Positions 16,829-24,062 of a stretch of 43,749 nt of DNA are shown here, piece after piece (position 1 is the first letter of the stretch; each line of letters opens with the position of its first letter). The stretch comes from an uncultured Eubacteriales bacterium (GTDB taxonomy: Bacteria; Bacillota; Clostridia; Oscillospirales; Acutalibacteraceae), in the NCBI GenBank assembly GCA_934486755.1, contig CAKSQT010000008.1, positions 1 to 43,749 on the forward strand. Direction: 5' to 3'. The notes under the pieces are model-generated. The model searched no databases. It worked only from the letters and a program-made list of their open reading frames with translations, and had not been told where the DNA came from. Position numbers and translations under genes: made by a program.

Positions 16829-17185
16829 CTACTTGTTTTCTTCGGGGGAGTAGGGCGGATACCTGTTTATGCAGGTCGCGTAGCTGAAACCGTGCCAATC
16901 CAGCTTTTGCCCGCAGCGGTCGCAAAAGCTCTGAAATTCTCTTTCTATTGTTATTTTACACGCGGGGCAAATAGGAAAGGAATAATACCTGTCTCCGCAT
17001 TTGTAGTTGAACGCTTCGGTTACCCTTTTTGCGATCCTAAACGACAATTCGCGCGGAATGGCACGTTCGGAAAAGTATTTTTTCGGATCGTCGGATTTCT
17101 TGTTGTTTGATGATTTTGACGGACATTTTTTGCCTTTGTGATCCGAGGTTGTTTTTGTGCGGTTGATCGTTGTTTGTGTGCTCAT
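16829..17185 (-). CDS. Small zinc-ribbon hypothetical protein
   Basis: 118-residue protein that I do not recognise. The N-terminal 35 residues are Lys/Ser/Thr-rich and likely disordered. The C-terminal half carries a CPAC ... CDRC zinc ribbon (about residues 74-92) with a further Cys near 107. The pattern suggests a nucleic-acid or protein interaction module rather than an enzyme. RBS AAAGGAAT upstream. It stands alone between convergent GH95 and divergent XRE genes. Confidence 0.65.
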   Translation of the reverse strand: MSTQTTINRTKTTSDHKGKKCPSKSSNNKKSDDPKKYFSERAIPRELSFRIAKRVTEAFNYKCGDRYYSFPICPACKITIEREFQSFCDRCGQKLDWHGFSYATCINRYPPYSPEENK

Positions 17186-17283
17186 TATAATTCCTTTCTG
17201 AAATGCGTATAAATTGAATTTGTTAAAATATTAATAAACCCATAAGATTCTATCATAAATGTATGCTCGTTTAACCACAGCTT

Positions 17284-17319
17284 GGAGTTTTGTGTATATA
17301 ATTCGGAGTTTACTGTATA
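17284..17319. promoter_or_regulatory. 21-base-spaced direct repeat and -10 upstream of XRE gene
   Basis: GGAGTTTTGTGTATA at 17284 and GGAGTTTACTGTATA at 17305 are imperfect direct repeats exactly 21 bases apart, two DNA turns, with a TATAAT (17297-17302) between them. Two-turn direct repeats are the usual arrangement for LytTR-domain response regulators, one of which is encoded at 17972. The link is inference. Confidence 0.4.
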
Positions 17320-17415
17320 AAGAATTTAAAAAACCGCACCTATAAGTTAATATCTAATCTATAAGTCGATTTTAAAATCTTGTCCTTGCTGTTATACTTA
17401 TTCTCGGTGATAAAA

Positions 17416-17766
17416 ATGGTAGATTATAAAGGAATCGGCAGAAGAATTGCCCATTATCGAAAGAAAATAAAGATGACGCAGGCTGTTTTGTCCGAGAAGT
17501 TAGACATAACGGAAAGTTATGTCTGTCAGGTTGAAAGAGGAACTACAAAAATATCTCTTACAAGGCTGTATGAAATTGCCGAGGTTTTGGGGGTTGACGT
17601 TGCTTTCTTGGTGTCGGACAGTATCGTTTATAACGGCGTTGCCATAAACAACGAAATCTTTGAAATCACAAAGTCGTGGGACAAGCAGAAAACAGATTTT
17701 CTTATAAATATGCTTGTCTGTGCAAATAATCAGTTTAACGATAAAAAAACGGGTGATTCAAATTAA
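17416..17766 (+). CDS. XRE-family transcriptional regulator
   Basis: 116-residue DNA-binding protein. An N-terminal Cro/CI helix-turn-helix (GIGRRIAHYRKKIKMTQAVL to EVLGVDVAFL, about residues 6-66) with the recognition turn ITESYVCQVERG, followed by about 50 residues of unknown role. The ATG at 17416 has CGGTGAT close upstream; a longer start at 17380 has no RBS. It lies upstream of the LytTR two-component genes on the same strand, but a strong terminator follows it, so it is a separate unit. Confidence 0.88.
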   Translation: MVDYKGIGRRIAHYRKKIKMTQAVLSEKLDITESYVCQVERGTTKISLTRLYEIAEVLGVDVAFLVSDSIVYNGVAINNEIFEITKSWDKQKTDFLINMLVCANNQFNDKKTGDSN

Positions 17767-17809
17767 ATAATAAAGCGATTCACTCTTATATGTGAATCGC
17801 TTTATTATT
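17766..17809. terminator. bidirectional terminator after XRE gene / tiny ORF
   Basis: Perfect 18-base stem (17766-17783 with 17792-17809) and 8-base loop, overlapping the last base of the XRE stop codon. On the minus strand it directly follows the stop codon of the 14-codon ORF at 17817-17861. Confidence 0.92.
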
Positions 17810-17816
17810 TTGTCTC

Positions 17817-17861
17817 TTATCTAAAAAGACTTTTAAACCAGTTGTAAACAATACTCCACAT
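17817..17861 (-). CDS. Possible 14-residue amphipathic peptide, divergent from LytTR system
   Basis: Minus-strand ATG at 17861 opens a 14-codon frame encoding MWSIVYNWFKSLFR, ending in TAA at 17817-17819. AAAGGAG lies upstream, about 12 bases before the ATG, and a strong terminator follows within 10 bases, so it looks like a compact transcription unit. Two Trp, two Phe and only two basic residues give a hydrophobic, amphipathic peptide. It is divergent from an AgrA/AgrC-like pair, the position that delta-haemolysin RNAIII holds relative to agr in staphylococci. I do not recognise the peptide, and its expression is unproven; it could instead be a short RNA or chance. Confidence 0.35.
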   Translation of the reverse strand: MWSIVYNWFKSLFR

Positions 17862-17938
17862 AGTGTTTATTCACTCCTTTCGTGTGCTCTGCATACGTTA
17901 TACCCAAAGGAGGAGTGAATTATAATTACTTATGGAGT
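17853..17938. promoter_or_regulatory. paired GGAGT direct repeats between the tiny ORF and the LytTR regulator
   Basis: On the plus strand GGAGTGAAT (17912) and GGAGTTAAA (17934) are 22 bases apart, flanking TATAAT (17921-17926). On the minus strand GGAGTGAAT and GGAGTATTG (complement 17873-17877 and 17853-17857 cores) are 20 bases apart. This gives two outward-facing pairs in the divergent region. They are candidate binding sites for the LytTR response regulator. Two of the four cores coincide with RBS-like AAAGGAG sequences, so part of the similarity may be Shine-Dalgarno bias. Confidence 0.35.
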
Positions 17939-17971
17939 TAAATGGCATAATTTGGGAGGAAATGGTAAAAA

Positions 17972-18679
17972 ATGCAAATTGCCATTTGTGATGATGAGAG
18001 CTTTTTTCGCAGCAACTTAAAAGAATTATTAATAGATTATAAGACGAAAAAGCGTATACAAATAGATATTTTTGAATATGAAAGCGGGGAAGCGTTGCTA
18101 AATTCCGACAGGGTTTTTGATATTGTGTTTATGGATTATCAGATGAACGGGATAAACGGCTTGGAAGCCGCCCGTACCCTGCGCAAAAGAAATACGATAT
18201 GCAGTATCGTGTTTATAACCTCTTTTCCAGAATTTGTTTTTGATTCGTTTGAGGTTCAGCCGTTCAGGTTTATGCTTAAACCGTTGGAACCCGAAAAGAT
18301 ATATGAGGCGGTGGAAAGCTATATAAAACAGCAAAAGCTGCTTAATCCGCTTGTGGTGGTTGAAAACGGCGAACAGAAAACCGTCAACGCTCAGGATATA
18401 ATATATCTTGAAGGCGACGGCAAGTATTGCATAGTGAGAACGACCGACGATACCATTCACAGTTCAAAAACCATTTCACAGGTTTACAATTTACTGCCCA
18501 CGCATTGTTTTTACCGTATACATAAATCCTACGTTGTAAATATGTATTGCATATCGTCATTTAAGGATAACACGGTAAAACTAAATAACGGCGAATCCGC
18601 TGTTGTGGGCAGAAATCGCATTTCCGATTTTAAAAAAGTATATATGAATTTTGTAAAGGATTACTACGTAAGATTTTAG
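17972..18679 (+). CDS. LytTR-family response regulator (AgrA/LytR type)
   Basis: 235-residue cytoplasmic regulator. Receiver domain 1-~120 with acidic pair D7-D8, phospho-acceptor D55 in IVFMDYQM, T/S in FITSFP and the conserved Lys in FMLKPL. LytTR DNA-binding domain about 135-232 (VNAQDIIYLEGDGKYCIVRT, FYRIHKSYVVNM). The start has GGGAGG 12 bases upstream. It is followed 2 bases after its stop by the histidine kinase gene, so the two form one operon. No agrB/agrD homologue is seen nearby, so the signal is unknown. Confidence 0.93.
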   Translation: MQIAICDDESFFRSNLKELLIDYKTKKRIQIDIFEYESGEALLNSDRVFDIVFMDYQMNGINGLEAARTLRKRNTICSIVFITSFPEFVFDSFEVQPFRFMLKPLEPEKIYEAVESYIKQQKLLNPLVVVENGEQKTVNAQDIIYLEGDGKYCIVRTTDDTIHSSKTISQVYNLLPTHCFYRIHKSYVVNMYCISSFKDNTVKLNNGESAVVGRNRISDFKKVYMNFVKDYYVRF

Positions 18680-18681
18680 CT

Positions 18682-19992
18682 ATGTTTATACTATATACCG
18701 TTGAAACGTATGTTTACCTAATTGTGTTATCGCTGATTTCAGTGAAACTGCTTGACAGTTCGCTCAGGAAAAATGCCGTATTTGTTTCTTTATTGGAAAT
18801 GTTGCCGACTTTGGCGATTTACAAGCTCGTTACCTTAGCGCCTTATAAGGATTTATTAATGCTCGCGGTATCATTAATAATTCCATTGATTTGTTCAAAG
18901 TTTTTGCTTGAAGAAGTAAAAACGGTACAATTGATCTATGTGTTCTGTTTAATGTACGTTTTTAATGCTATTTTCTCATATTGTTTCCTTTTCTTTTTGC
19001 CTAAAAATGAGATTGTAAAGATATGTATTGAATTTACACCTTTTGTAATAATGTTGACACTTAGCATAATTGTATCCTGTACCCGTATTTCCGAAAGAAT
19101 TAAGTTGGTATTAAATTGGACTTCAAGAAAAGTCAAAATATTGCTCCTTGCGACAATGGTGCTTTGTATGCTTATTATTTGTTGGGTGTATCTTGCTTGC
19201 GAGGCTCCCGCTACTTTAAAAAGCTCAAAATTTATATATTTCGGCTGTATAACGCTTGTTTGGATGATAGTTCTTTTAAGTATCTCATACCCGATACTTG
19301 TTTTAAACTCGGCGACCAATACATATTTAAAACATCTTACCAGAAATTACGAAACGCAAATAGCAAATCAGGCGGAACACTATACCGCGATTGCGAAGGC
19401 AAATTTTGAACTGAGAAGATTTAGACACGATTTTAAAAATATCAGTTTAGGCGTAAAGGCATTAATAGCCGATGGGAAACCTGATGAGGCGGTTGAGGTT
19501 CTCGAAAGAATAAAGAACGATATTTACGGTTCAACCGACTTTGTCCTCGACTTTGATACGGGCAACGGCATAGTGGACGCGCTGTTGGTTGACAAGCAGC
19601 AAAAGTCGGCGGCGGCAAACACGGTAATAAAATTTGAGGGCTCCGTTCCGTCAAACGGTATAGACGCTACCGAGCTTTGCGTTATATTCGGAAATACGCT
19701 TGACAACGCAATAGAAGCCTGTCAAAAAATAAATTCAAAAGAAACGAAGACAATAGACGTAAGATGTGAAAGCGGCAACGGATTTATGTTTATCAGAATA
19801 TCCAATCCGACAAACCGCGATGTAACAATTATCAACAACACGGTTGAAACAACGAAAGACAACAAACAGCTTCACGGATTCGGGATATATTCGCTCAACC
19901 AGACCGTCAAAAAGCACGACGGCGATTTAAAGCTCGTCTGCAAAAACAAAAAATTCGTCGTAGACATCAGCATGAGTCTTGCCTGTGTCTGA
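18682..19992 (+). CDS. AgrC-like sensor histidine kinase (GHKL)
   Basis: 436-residue membrane kinase. The first ~205 residues contain about six hydrophobic segments, the sensor module. A coiled-coil linker (about 215-250) leads to the phospho-acceptor His in RRFRHDFKN (about 254). The GHKL ATPase domain carries the N-box NTLDNAIEA (about 340) and the G-box GFGIYSL (about 401). The pattern is that of AgrC-type quorum-sensing kinases, which respond to peptides. It partners the LytTR regulator immediately upstream and ends in a strong terminator. Confidence 0.92.
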   Translation: MFILYTVETYVYLIVLSLISVKLLDSSLRKNAVFVSLLEMLPTLAIYKLVTLAPYKDLLMLAVSLIIPLICSKFLLEEVKTVQLIYVFCLMYVFNAIFSYCFLFFLPKNEIVKICIEFTPFVIMLTLSIIVSCTRISERIKLVLNWTSRKVKILLLATMVLCMLIICWVYLACEAPATLKSSKFIYFGCITLVWMIVLLSISYPILVLNSATNTYLKHLTRNYETQIANQAEHYTAIAKANFELRRFRHDFKNISLGVKALIADGKPDEAVEVLERIKNDIYGSTDFVLDFDTGNGIVDALLVDKQQKSAAANTVIKFEGSVPSNGIDATELCVIFGNTLDNAIEACQKINSKETKTIDVRCESGNGFMFIRISNPTNRDVTIINNTVETTKDNKQLHGFGIYSLNQTVKKHDGDLKLVCKNKKFVVDISMSLACV

Positions 19993-19997
19993 ACAAA

Positions 19998-20031
19998 AAA
20001 ACGTGTCACATAAAAATATGTGACACGTTTT
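19998..20031 (+). terminator. terminator of the LytTR operon
   Basis: Perfect 15-base stem (19998-20012 with 20017-20031), AAAA loop, ends in a T run, just after the kinase stop codon. Confidence 0.92.
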
Positions 20032-20055
20032 TGTTTATTGGTTATGGCAAAGCAA

Positions 20056-20085
20056 AAGGCACGGACTTTTTACAGTTCGTGCCTT
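20056..20085 (-). terminator. probable terminator for the Fic gene
   Basis: 12-base stem with one mismatch (20056-20067 with 20074-20085); the minus-strand exit has a short T run. It lies 120 bases beyond the Fic stop. Confidence 0.55.
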
Positions 20086-20104
20086 CGGTATTCAATAATG
20101 TGGG

Positions 20105-20185
20105 TCAATTCTGCATTTCTTCTATTGTGGCGCCTCTTAAACTTGCCAATCGAACCTTGCGGGTTAAATTACTTATTAGGTTCAT
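20105..20185 (-). pseudogene. short frame or gene remnant downstream of Fic gene
   Basis: A 26-codon frame (MNLISNLTRKVRLASLRGAT...) directly follows the Fic gene. The same frame is open upstream without a start for about 13 more codons, and its ATG overlaps the TGA of a 7-codon frame (MADIMSL) that has AGAGGA upstream. This looks like one small gene of about 33 codons split by a frameshift, or the residue of a larger gene. I do not recognise it. Confidence 0.25.
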
Positions 20186-20208
20186 AAGCTCATTATATCC
20201 GCCATATT

Positions 20209-21321
20209 TTAAAGTCCTCTGCTTTCAATTAAATCAACAATACCTTTATTGTTATTCTTTGAAAATTCACTCAGGGAGTACGACCGAATTCTTTCTTTTA
20301 CAATGTTTGGAATCAAGAATCCGTTTGCCGTGAGTTTAGCGCAGCGGTTAATGATTGTTTTGTTTGTAACACCGAGCCTTTTACTTACTTCAATCGGTGT
20401 AAATTCAAGCATGCGGTTGTTAAGGAGATATACCAATAACGTCTTTTCTTTTGTGTTTAAATAGGATAAACTGCCTGCCAATTCATCATCGGTAGAAGCC
20501 TTCGACAGTTCGTACACTTTTTTTGAATAAAGTTCCACCATACGCAAAAAATAGTTGACCCATATTTCGGGGTGTGGTGGATTTTCTCTGCCAGAATAGT
20601 ATAATGCTGGCAGACCCATTTGAAGTGAGGAATAATATTCGTCGGGGTCATAAGCAAAATATTCTTCAAGTGAACCGATTCCGTTAAAACCGTATCCGTT
20701 CAGGTCAAGTATATATCCCGATAGCAGCCTTGCGGTGCGGCCGTTGCCGTCCTCAAAAGGATGGATAGTAACCAACTGATAATGCACCACCGCCGCAACA
20801 ATAAGAGGATGATCGTCTGTTGTGTTTACATATTCCACAAGTTCGTCAAGCAGACTCGGAATATCGGTGTATTCGGGCGGAATATATTCAGGATTCCCTG
20901 TTTCCGAATCATACACAGCGAACAGCACTCTGGGCGGCATTGAATTTCTTAGACCTATTTTTTCCTTTGATGCGCCTTTCTCAACCATTGCCTGAACTTC
21001 AAGCAACAATTTTTTTGAAAACGGCTCTTTGGCTTTGAGCTTTTTTTCAAGCAAGTTAAGAGCAAGGAAATAGTTTCTGACTTCTTGTTCGGGTTTTAAG
21101 AAATGTTTATGAGCGTCCCGTTCCATAACCTCATTTGCTTGTTCTTCCGTCAAGGGATTTCCCTCTATTTTATTTGAGGCGTAGGAACTTTTCTTTTTTG
21201 AGTTTTTTCTGAGTCGGTTTTTGGTTATTTGCGGTAATTCAATTGTTCCAAGAGAAAAACGGTTTTCATCAATAGCGGATATTTTCTTTAAAATATCGTT
21301 TGATAAGGTAACCTTTATCAT
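20209..21321 (-). CDS. Fic-domain AMPylator-type protein
   Basis: 370-residue protein. Fic core with the intact catalytic motif HPFEDGNGR (about residue 190) and flap upstream, so it should transfer AMP or another nucleotide moiety to a protein. An N-terminal helix carries SNKIEG (about 49-54), matching the (S/T)xxxE(G/N) inhibitory motif; the protein is thus a self-inhibited class II Fic. A C-terminal winged-helix domain (EFTPIEVSKRLGVTNKTIINRCAKL, about 308-340) suggests DNA binding. This Fic/DUF4172-like architecture is common in bacteria; its target is unknown. No antitoxin gene sits beside it. Confidence 0.88.
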   Translation of the reverse strand: MIKVTLSNDILKKISAIDENRFSLGTIELPQITKNRLRKNSKKKSSYASNKIEGNPLTEEQANEVMERDAHKHFLKPEQEVRNYFLALNLLEKKLKAKEPFSKKLLLEVQAMVEKGASKEKIGLRNSMPPRVLFAVYDSETGNPEYIPPEYTDIPSLLDELVEYVNTTDDHPLIVAAVVHYQLVTIHPFEDGNGRTARLLSGYILDLNGYGFNGIGSLEEYFAYDPDEYYSSLQMGLPALYYSGRENPPHPEIWVNYFLRMVELYSKKVYELSKASTDDELAGSLSYLNTKEKTLLVYLLNNRMLEFTPIEVSKRLGVTNKTIINRCAKLTANGFLIPNIVKERIRSYSLSEFSKNNNKGIVDLIESRGL

Positions 21322-21376
21322 AAAATCATCCCTTTGTTATGATAATTCAATTGTATCATATCAGAAAAGAAAATTC

Positions 21377-21415
21377 CACTATTTTTACATTATTTTTTCA
21401 CTATTTTTCATTATT
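21377..21415. repeat. tandem direct repeat upstream of Fic gene
   Basis: Two copies of CACTATTTTT(A)CATTATT at 21377-21394 and 21399-21415, differing by one inserted A, 22 bases apart, 60-90 bases upstream of the Fic start. It could bind the winged helix of Fic or another regulator; it may also simply be AT-rich spacer. Confidence 0.35.
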
Positions 21416-21584
21416 GCATAAAGAAGATAAATTTTTATGACTTATGTGGCATTATCAAAAATATGTGACCCGTTATTTTATTCTACAAATTAGAAAAAGT
21501 CGCAAAATTTGCCTTTAATAATATTGAATGATAAACACAAAATAGTAATGCAAACGCAAAAAACAAAAAAGGAGTGAAAAAGTT

Positions 21585-21764
21585 ATGGCAAAGGTAGCAG
21601 AAGCTAAGGACGCTCTCAATCGTTTTAAGATGGAGGCCGCTAACGAGGTTGGCGTAAACCTTAAACAGGGTTACAACGGTGATTTGACTTCTAAGCAGGC
21701 TGGTTCTATCGGCGGTCAGATGGTTAAAAAGATGATCGAATCTTACGAAAACAGCATGAAATAA
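21585..21764 (+). CDS. Alpha/beta-type small acid-soluble spore protein
   Basis: 59-residue protein (missed by a 60-residue cut-off). The sequence contains the SASP hallmarks: NRFKMEAANEVGVNL, then GYNGDLTSKQAGSIGGQMVKKMIESYE. The E-V pair after AAN corresponds to the germination protease cleavage site region. These proteins coat DNA in the dormant spore and protect against UV and heat, then are degraded as amino-acid supply. RBS AAAGGAG is 8 bases before the ATG, and a hairpin terminator follows. I cannot pick out a convincing sigma-G promoter. Shows that the organism sporulates or descends from sporulators. Confidence 0.95.
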   Translation: MAKVAEAKDALNRFKMEAANEVGVNLKQGYNGDLTSKQAGSIGGQMVKKMIESYENSMK

Positions 21765-21783
21765 GATTCTTTTTTAACTTTTG

Positions 21784-21807
21784 CGAACACCTCTTCGGAG
21801 GTGTTCG
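21784..21807 (+). terminator. terminator of the spore protein gene
   Basis: Perfect 10-base stem (21784-21793 with 21798-21807) with TTCG loop followed by ATTTTAT. Confidence 0.85.
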
Positions 21808-21867
21808 ATTTTATGTATAAAACGGTTAATACTGCACAAACTATGTTCACAGAAGGGAGTTGAAATT

Positions 21868-22077
21868 ATGTTTGATAAAATCTGTCTTATACTTGTAATT
21901 ATCGGTTCGCTTAACTGGGGTCTTGTAGGCTTGTTTGAGTTTGACCTCGTTGCGTGGATATGCGGGGGACCGACAGCAATAATAAGCCGAATCATATATA
22001 CGGTCATAGCTTTGGCAGGTATATGGTGCATATCACTCTTGTTCCGTGACAGAGCGGTAGCAGGTGAGAATGCATAA
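21868..22077 (+). CDS. DUF378 small membrane protein
   Basis: 69-residue protein with two hydrophobic helices (about 4-24 and 38-58) and the family signature IIGSLNWGLVGLFEFDLV. DUF378 (YuzA-like) proteins are widespread in Firmicutes; function unknown. The start at 21868 has AAGGGAG upstream; an in-frame extension to 21781 crosses the preceding terminator. Followed by a terminator at 22111-22140. Confidence 0.9.
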   Translation: MFDKICLILVIIGSLNWGLVGLFEFDLVAWICGGPTAIISRIIYTVIALAGIWCISLLFRDRAVAGENA

Positions 22078-22110
22078 TTTAATTTTCGCCGATTAAAAAT
22101 GTATATAATT

Positions 22111-22140
22111 AAGAGCTGCCGAGATTATACGGCAGCTCTT
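22111..22140. terminator. terminator between DUF378 and the two-HTH gene
   Basis: Perfect 11-base stem (22111-22121 with 22130-22140), 8-base loop; lies between convergent genes. Confidence 0.8.
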
Positions 22141-22145
22141 TGCTG

Positions 22146-23885
22146 TTATTCCTCAACAACGGGAGGAATGAATTTTTCTATTGCCCCTCTCAGCTTGGGG
22201 TGGTGTATAACAAAGTGTATCACAGGCGATTTGCCCTTAGATACCATTGCCCAGCTTCCCTCGTGCATAAGTATTTGCAGATTGCAAAATGCGTGCGACT
22301 TGGTTATTTCAAATGAGTAGTTAAGATGGTTTTTCGCAAATTCTTCGGTGCTTTTAAGGTGTTCGCAATATTCTTCATAGGTGTAGGATATTTGCTTTTC
22401 AAAGAATATTTCCGACAAGTCAACAGAAGGCGGTTTTTCGCAGAATTCGTCCTCTTTTATCTCTGAAATCTCGTCTTCAATCAAATTATCTTTAAGAACG
22501 GTTCCGATACGCGAACGCATTGCCGCGGCACATTCTTTTATGCGCTCGGCTTCCGCGTCTTTAATGCCGTTACGTTTAAGAATTGAGTCTAAGAGAGATT
22601 CTTCCATAGTATAAAGCGGCAACGTTGACAAAATACTTCTGCGTTTTCCCGCTTTGTGTGAATCTGAAAGCAGAAAAGCGTTAAGCTCGTTTGAATTTTC
22701 GCTGAGGTATATGTTCATAAGCGGATAAGCGTTGCTTAAAAGCTCGTCTGCGCGTTTTTGGTAATACTCAATTTCCTTTTTTTGTTTTGTAAGGTAGTAT
22801 TTTCCGTCAGAATGATAGCCTGTAACAGCTTCGCCCGACAGAGCCGCGGCGCCCGATACTTTCAGCAGATGCAAGAACGCATTGTTTTGAATACCTTTAA
22901 AATAATAAGGAGATATTTGTCCCGTCATATACATAGGTATCCAGCTTTCAAGACCGAGCATCATATCTTCAAAGGAACGGTCTAAGTTGTGTATCTGGTT
23001 AAGGTGCAACCCCTTTTTAAGCATCATAGCCATACCGAACATCCATTTTTTCGCAAAATCCTTGTCATTTGCCATTTCGCCCATCGGCATATCGCTGTAC
23101 ATAGTGACAGGCTCGTTCGATTTTGACAGAACCGTCGCCTTTAAAAAATCAAGCTCGCTTGACATCATTTCTTTCAACCCGAAATAGGTCTTTGAGGTCG
23201 GAATTTGAAACGGCATGGACGGCACTTTCAGTTCATCAAAATGAATGGACTTTATGTATTCGTTTAGGTCGAATTCATTGAGCTTGTTCAAGAATTTTGA
23301 AACGCTGTTATTCTCGGCTTTTTTACCTCGGTTTTCAAGCAGCCAGCTTTTCAGTTTTTTATAACGTACCGATTGGTCCGCTATGTCGTCCGCCTCGCAT
23401 CCTATAAGCTCGGAAATTGCCAGAATTTCCGACGGCGATTTTAATTCGCGCGCTATAAATGTCGAAATAACATCGGCGAACTGTTTGGGATTTGATGGGC
23501 GCCTTGTGCCGTTGCGTATGCGGAAAACAGTTGAGGTGTCATAACTTGTATGCTTGCTTAAACGGCTCAGACTTATGTTAAGTGAGGTGATGAGCGTATT
23601 GAAATTTTGTCTGAGCAGTTCCTTATCGGTCGAAATAAAGTCCTCGCATTTAAGGAATTCTTCTTTGACTGACGTTGCCGTTATATCCACCGTTGGTATA
23701 CCCTCGGCTATACGGGCAATAGCATTGCACAGGTTATCAAAACCTGCCGAACCGTATTCAGGCAGGCGTTCGCCGCTCCTATATCGGCTGAATGTCGCCG
23801 TCGATACGCCTGAAAGCGAACTCAAATCCTTTGCCGTGCAGGACAATTCAGTCATATAAGCATTTAATCTTTCACAGAATTTCAT
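22146..23885 (-). CDS. Large protein with two N-terminal helix-turn-helix modules, function unknown
   Basis: 579 residues, not recognised as a named family. The first HTH is at about 17-42 (AKDLSSLSGVSTATFSRYRSG); a second, Cro/XRE-like, is at about 108-130 (LSRLSKHTSYDTSTVFRIRNG). The remaining 430 residues are predominantly helical with no enzymatic motif that I can see and no membrane segment. The C-terminal ~100 residues look like a separate mixed alpha/beta domain. The start has RBS GAGGTAA. It is a monocistronic gene divergent from the GH25 lysozyme gene, separated by 177 bases. A large cytoplasmic regulator with its own sensor domain is the best guess. Confidence 0.6.
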   Translation of the reverse strand: MKFCERLNAYMTELSCTAKDLSSLSGVSTATFSRYRSGERLPEYGSAGFDNLCNAIARIAEGIPTVDITATSVKEEFLKCEDFISTDKELLRQNFNTLITSLNISLSRLSKHTSYDTSTVFRIRNGTRRPSNPKQFADVISTFIARELKSPSEILAISELIGCEADDIADQSVRYKKLKSWLLENRGKKAENNSVSKFLNKLNEFDLNEYIKSIHFDELKVPSMPFQIPTSKTYFGLKEMMSSELDFLKATVLSKSNEPVTMYSDMPMGEMANDKDFAKKWMFGMAMMLKKGLHLNQIHNLDRSFEDMMLGLESWIPMYMTGQISPYYFKGIQNNAFLHLLKVSGAAALSGEAVTGYHSDGKYYLTKQKKEIEYYQKRADELLSNAYPLMNIYLSENSNELNAFLLSDSHKAGKRRSILSTLPLYTMEESLLDSILKRNGIKDAEAERIKECAAAMRSRIGTVLKDNLIEDEISEIKEDEFCEKPPSVDLSEIFFEKQISYTYEEYCEHLKSTEEFAKNHLNYSFEITKSHAFCNLQILMHEGSWAMVSKGKSPVIHFVIHHPKLRGAIEKFIPPVVEE

Positions 23886-24002
23886 TTCGTTACCTCGCTG
23901 TAATTAGTGTCGCCGCGTAAACATAATTCATTATACACCACAGTTAGGAATATTAAAAGGGATTTAATAAAAATTTCCAAACAAAAAATACTTCGTTTAA
24001 AG

Positions 24003-24031
24003 TTGAATTGATGACGGAATTGTGGTATCAT
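24003..24031 (+). promoter_or_regulatory. promoter of the GH25 gene
   Basis: TTGAAT (24003-24008), 17-base spacer, TATCAT (24026-24031), about 30 bases before the ATG at 24063. Confidence 0.55.
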
Positions 24032-24062
24032 AAAAAGGATTTTAATTTGGGTGGAAGTTATA

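Noticed and set aside
17926..17995. Plus-strand 19-codon frame MELNGIIWEEMVKNANCHL overlapping the response regulator start
   Set aside because: AGGAGG is about 18 bases upstream, too far, and the frame overlaps the regulator gene; not convincing as a leader peptide.
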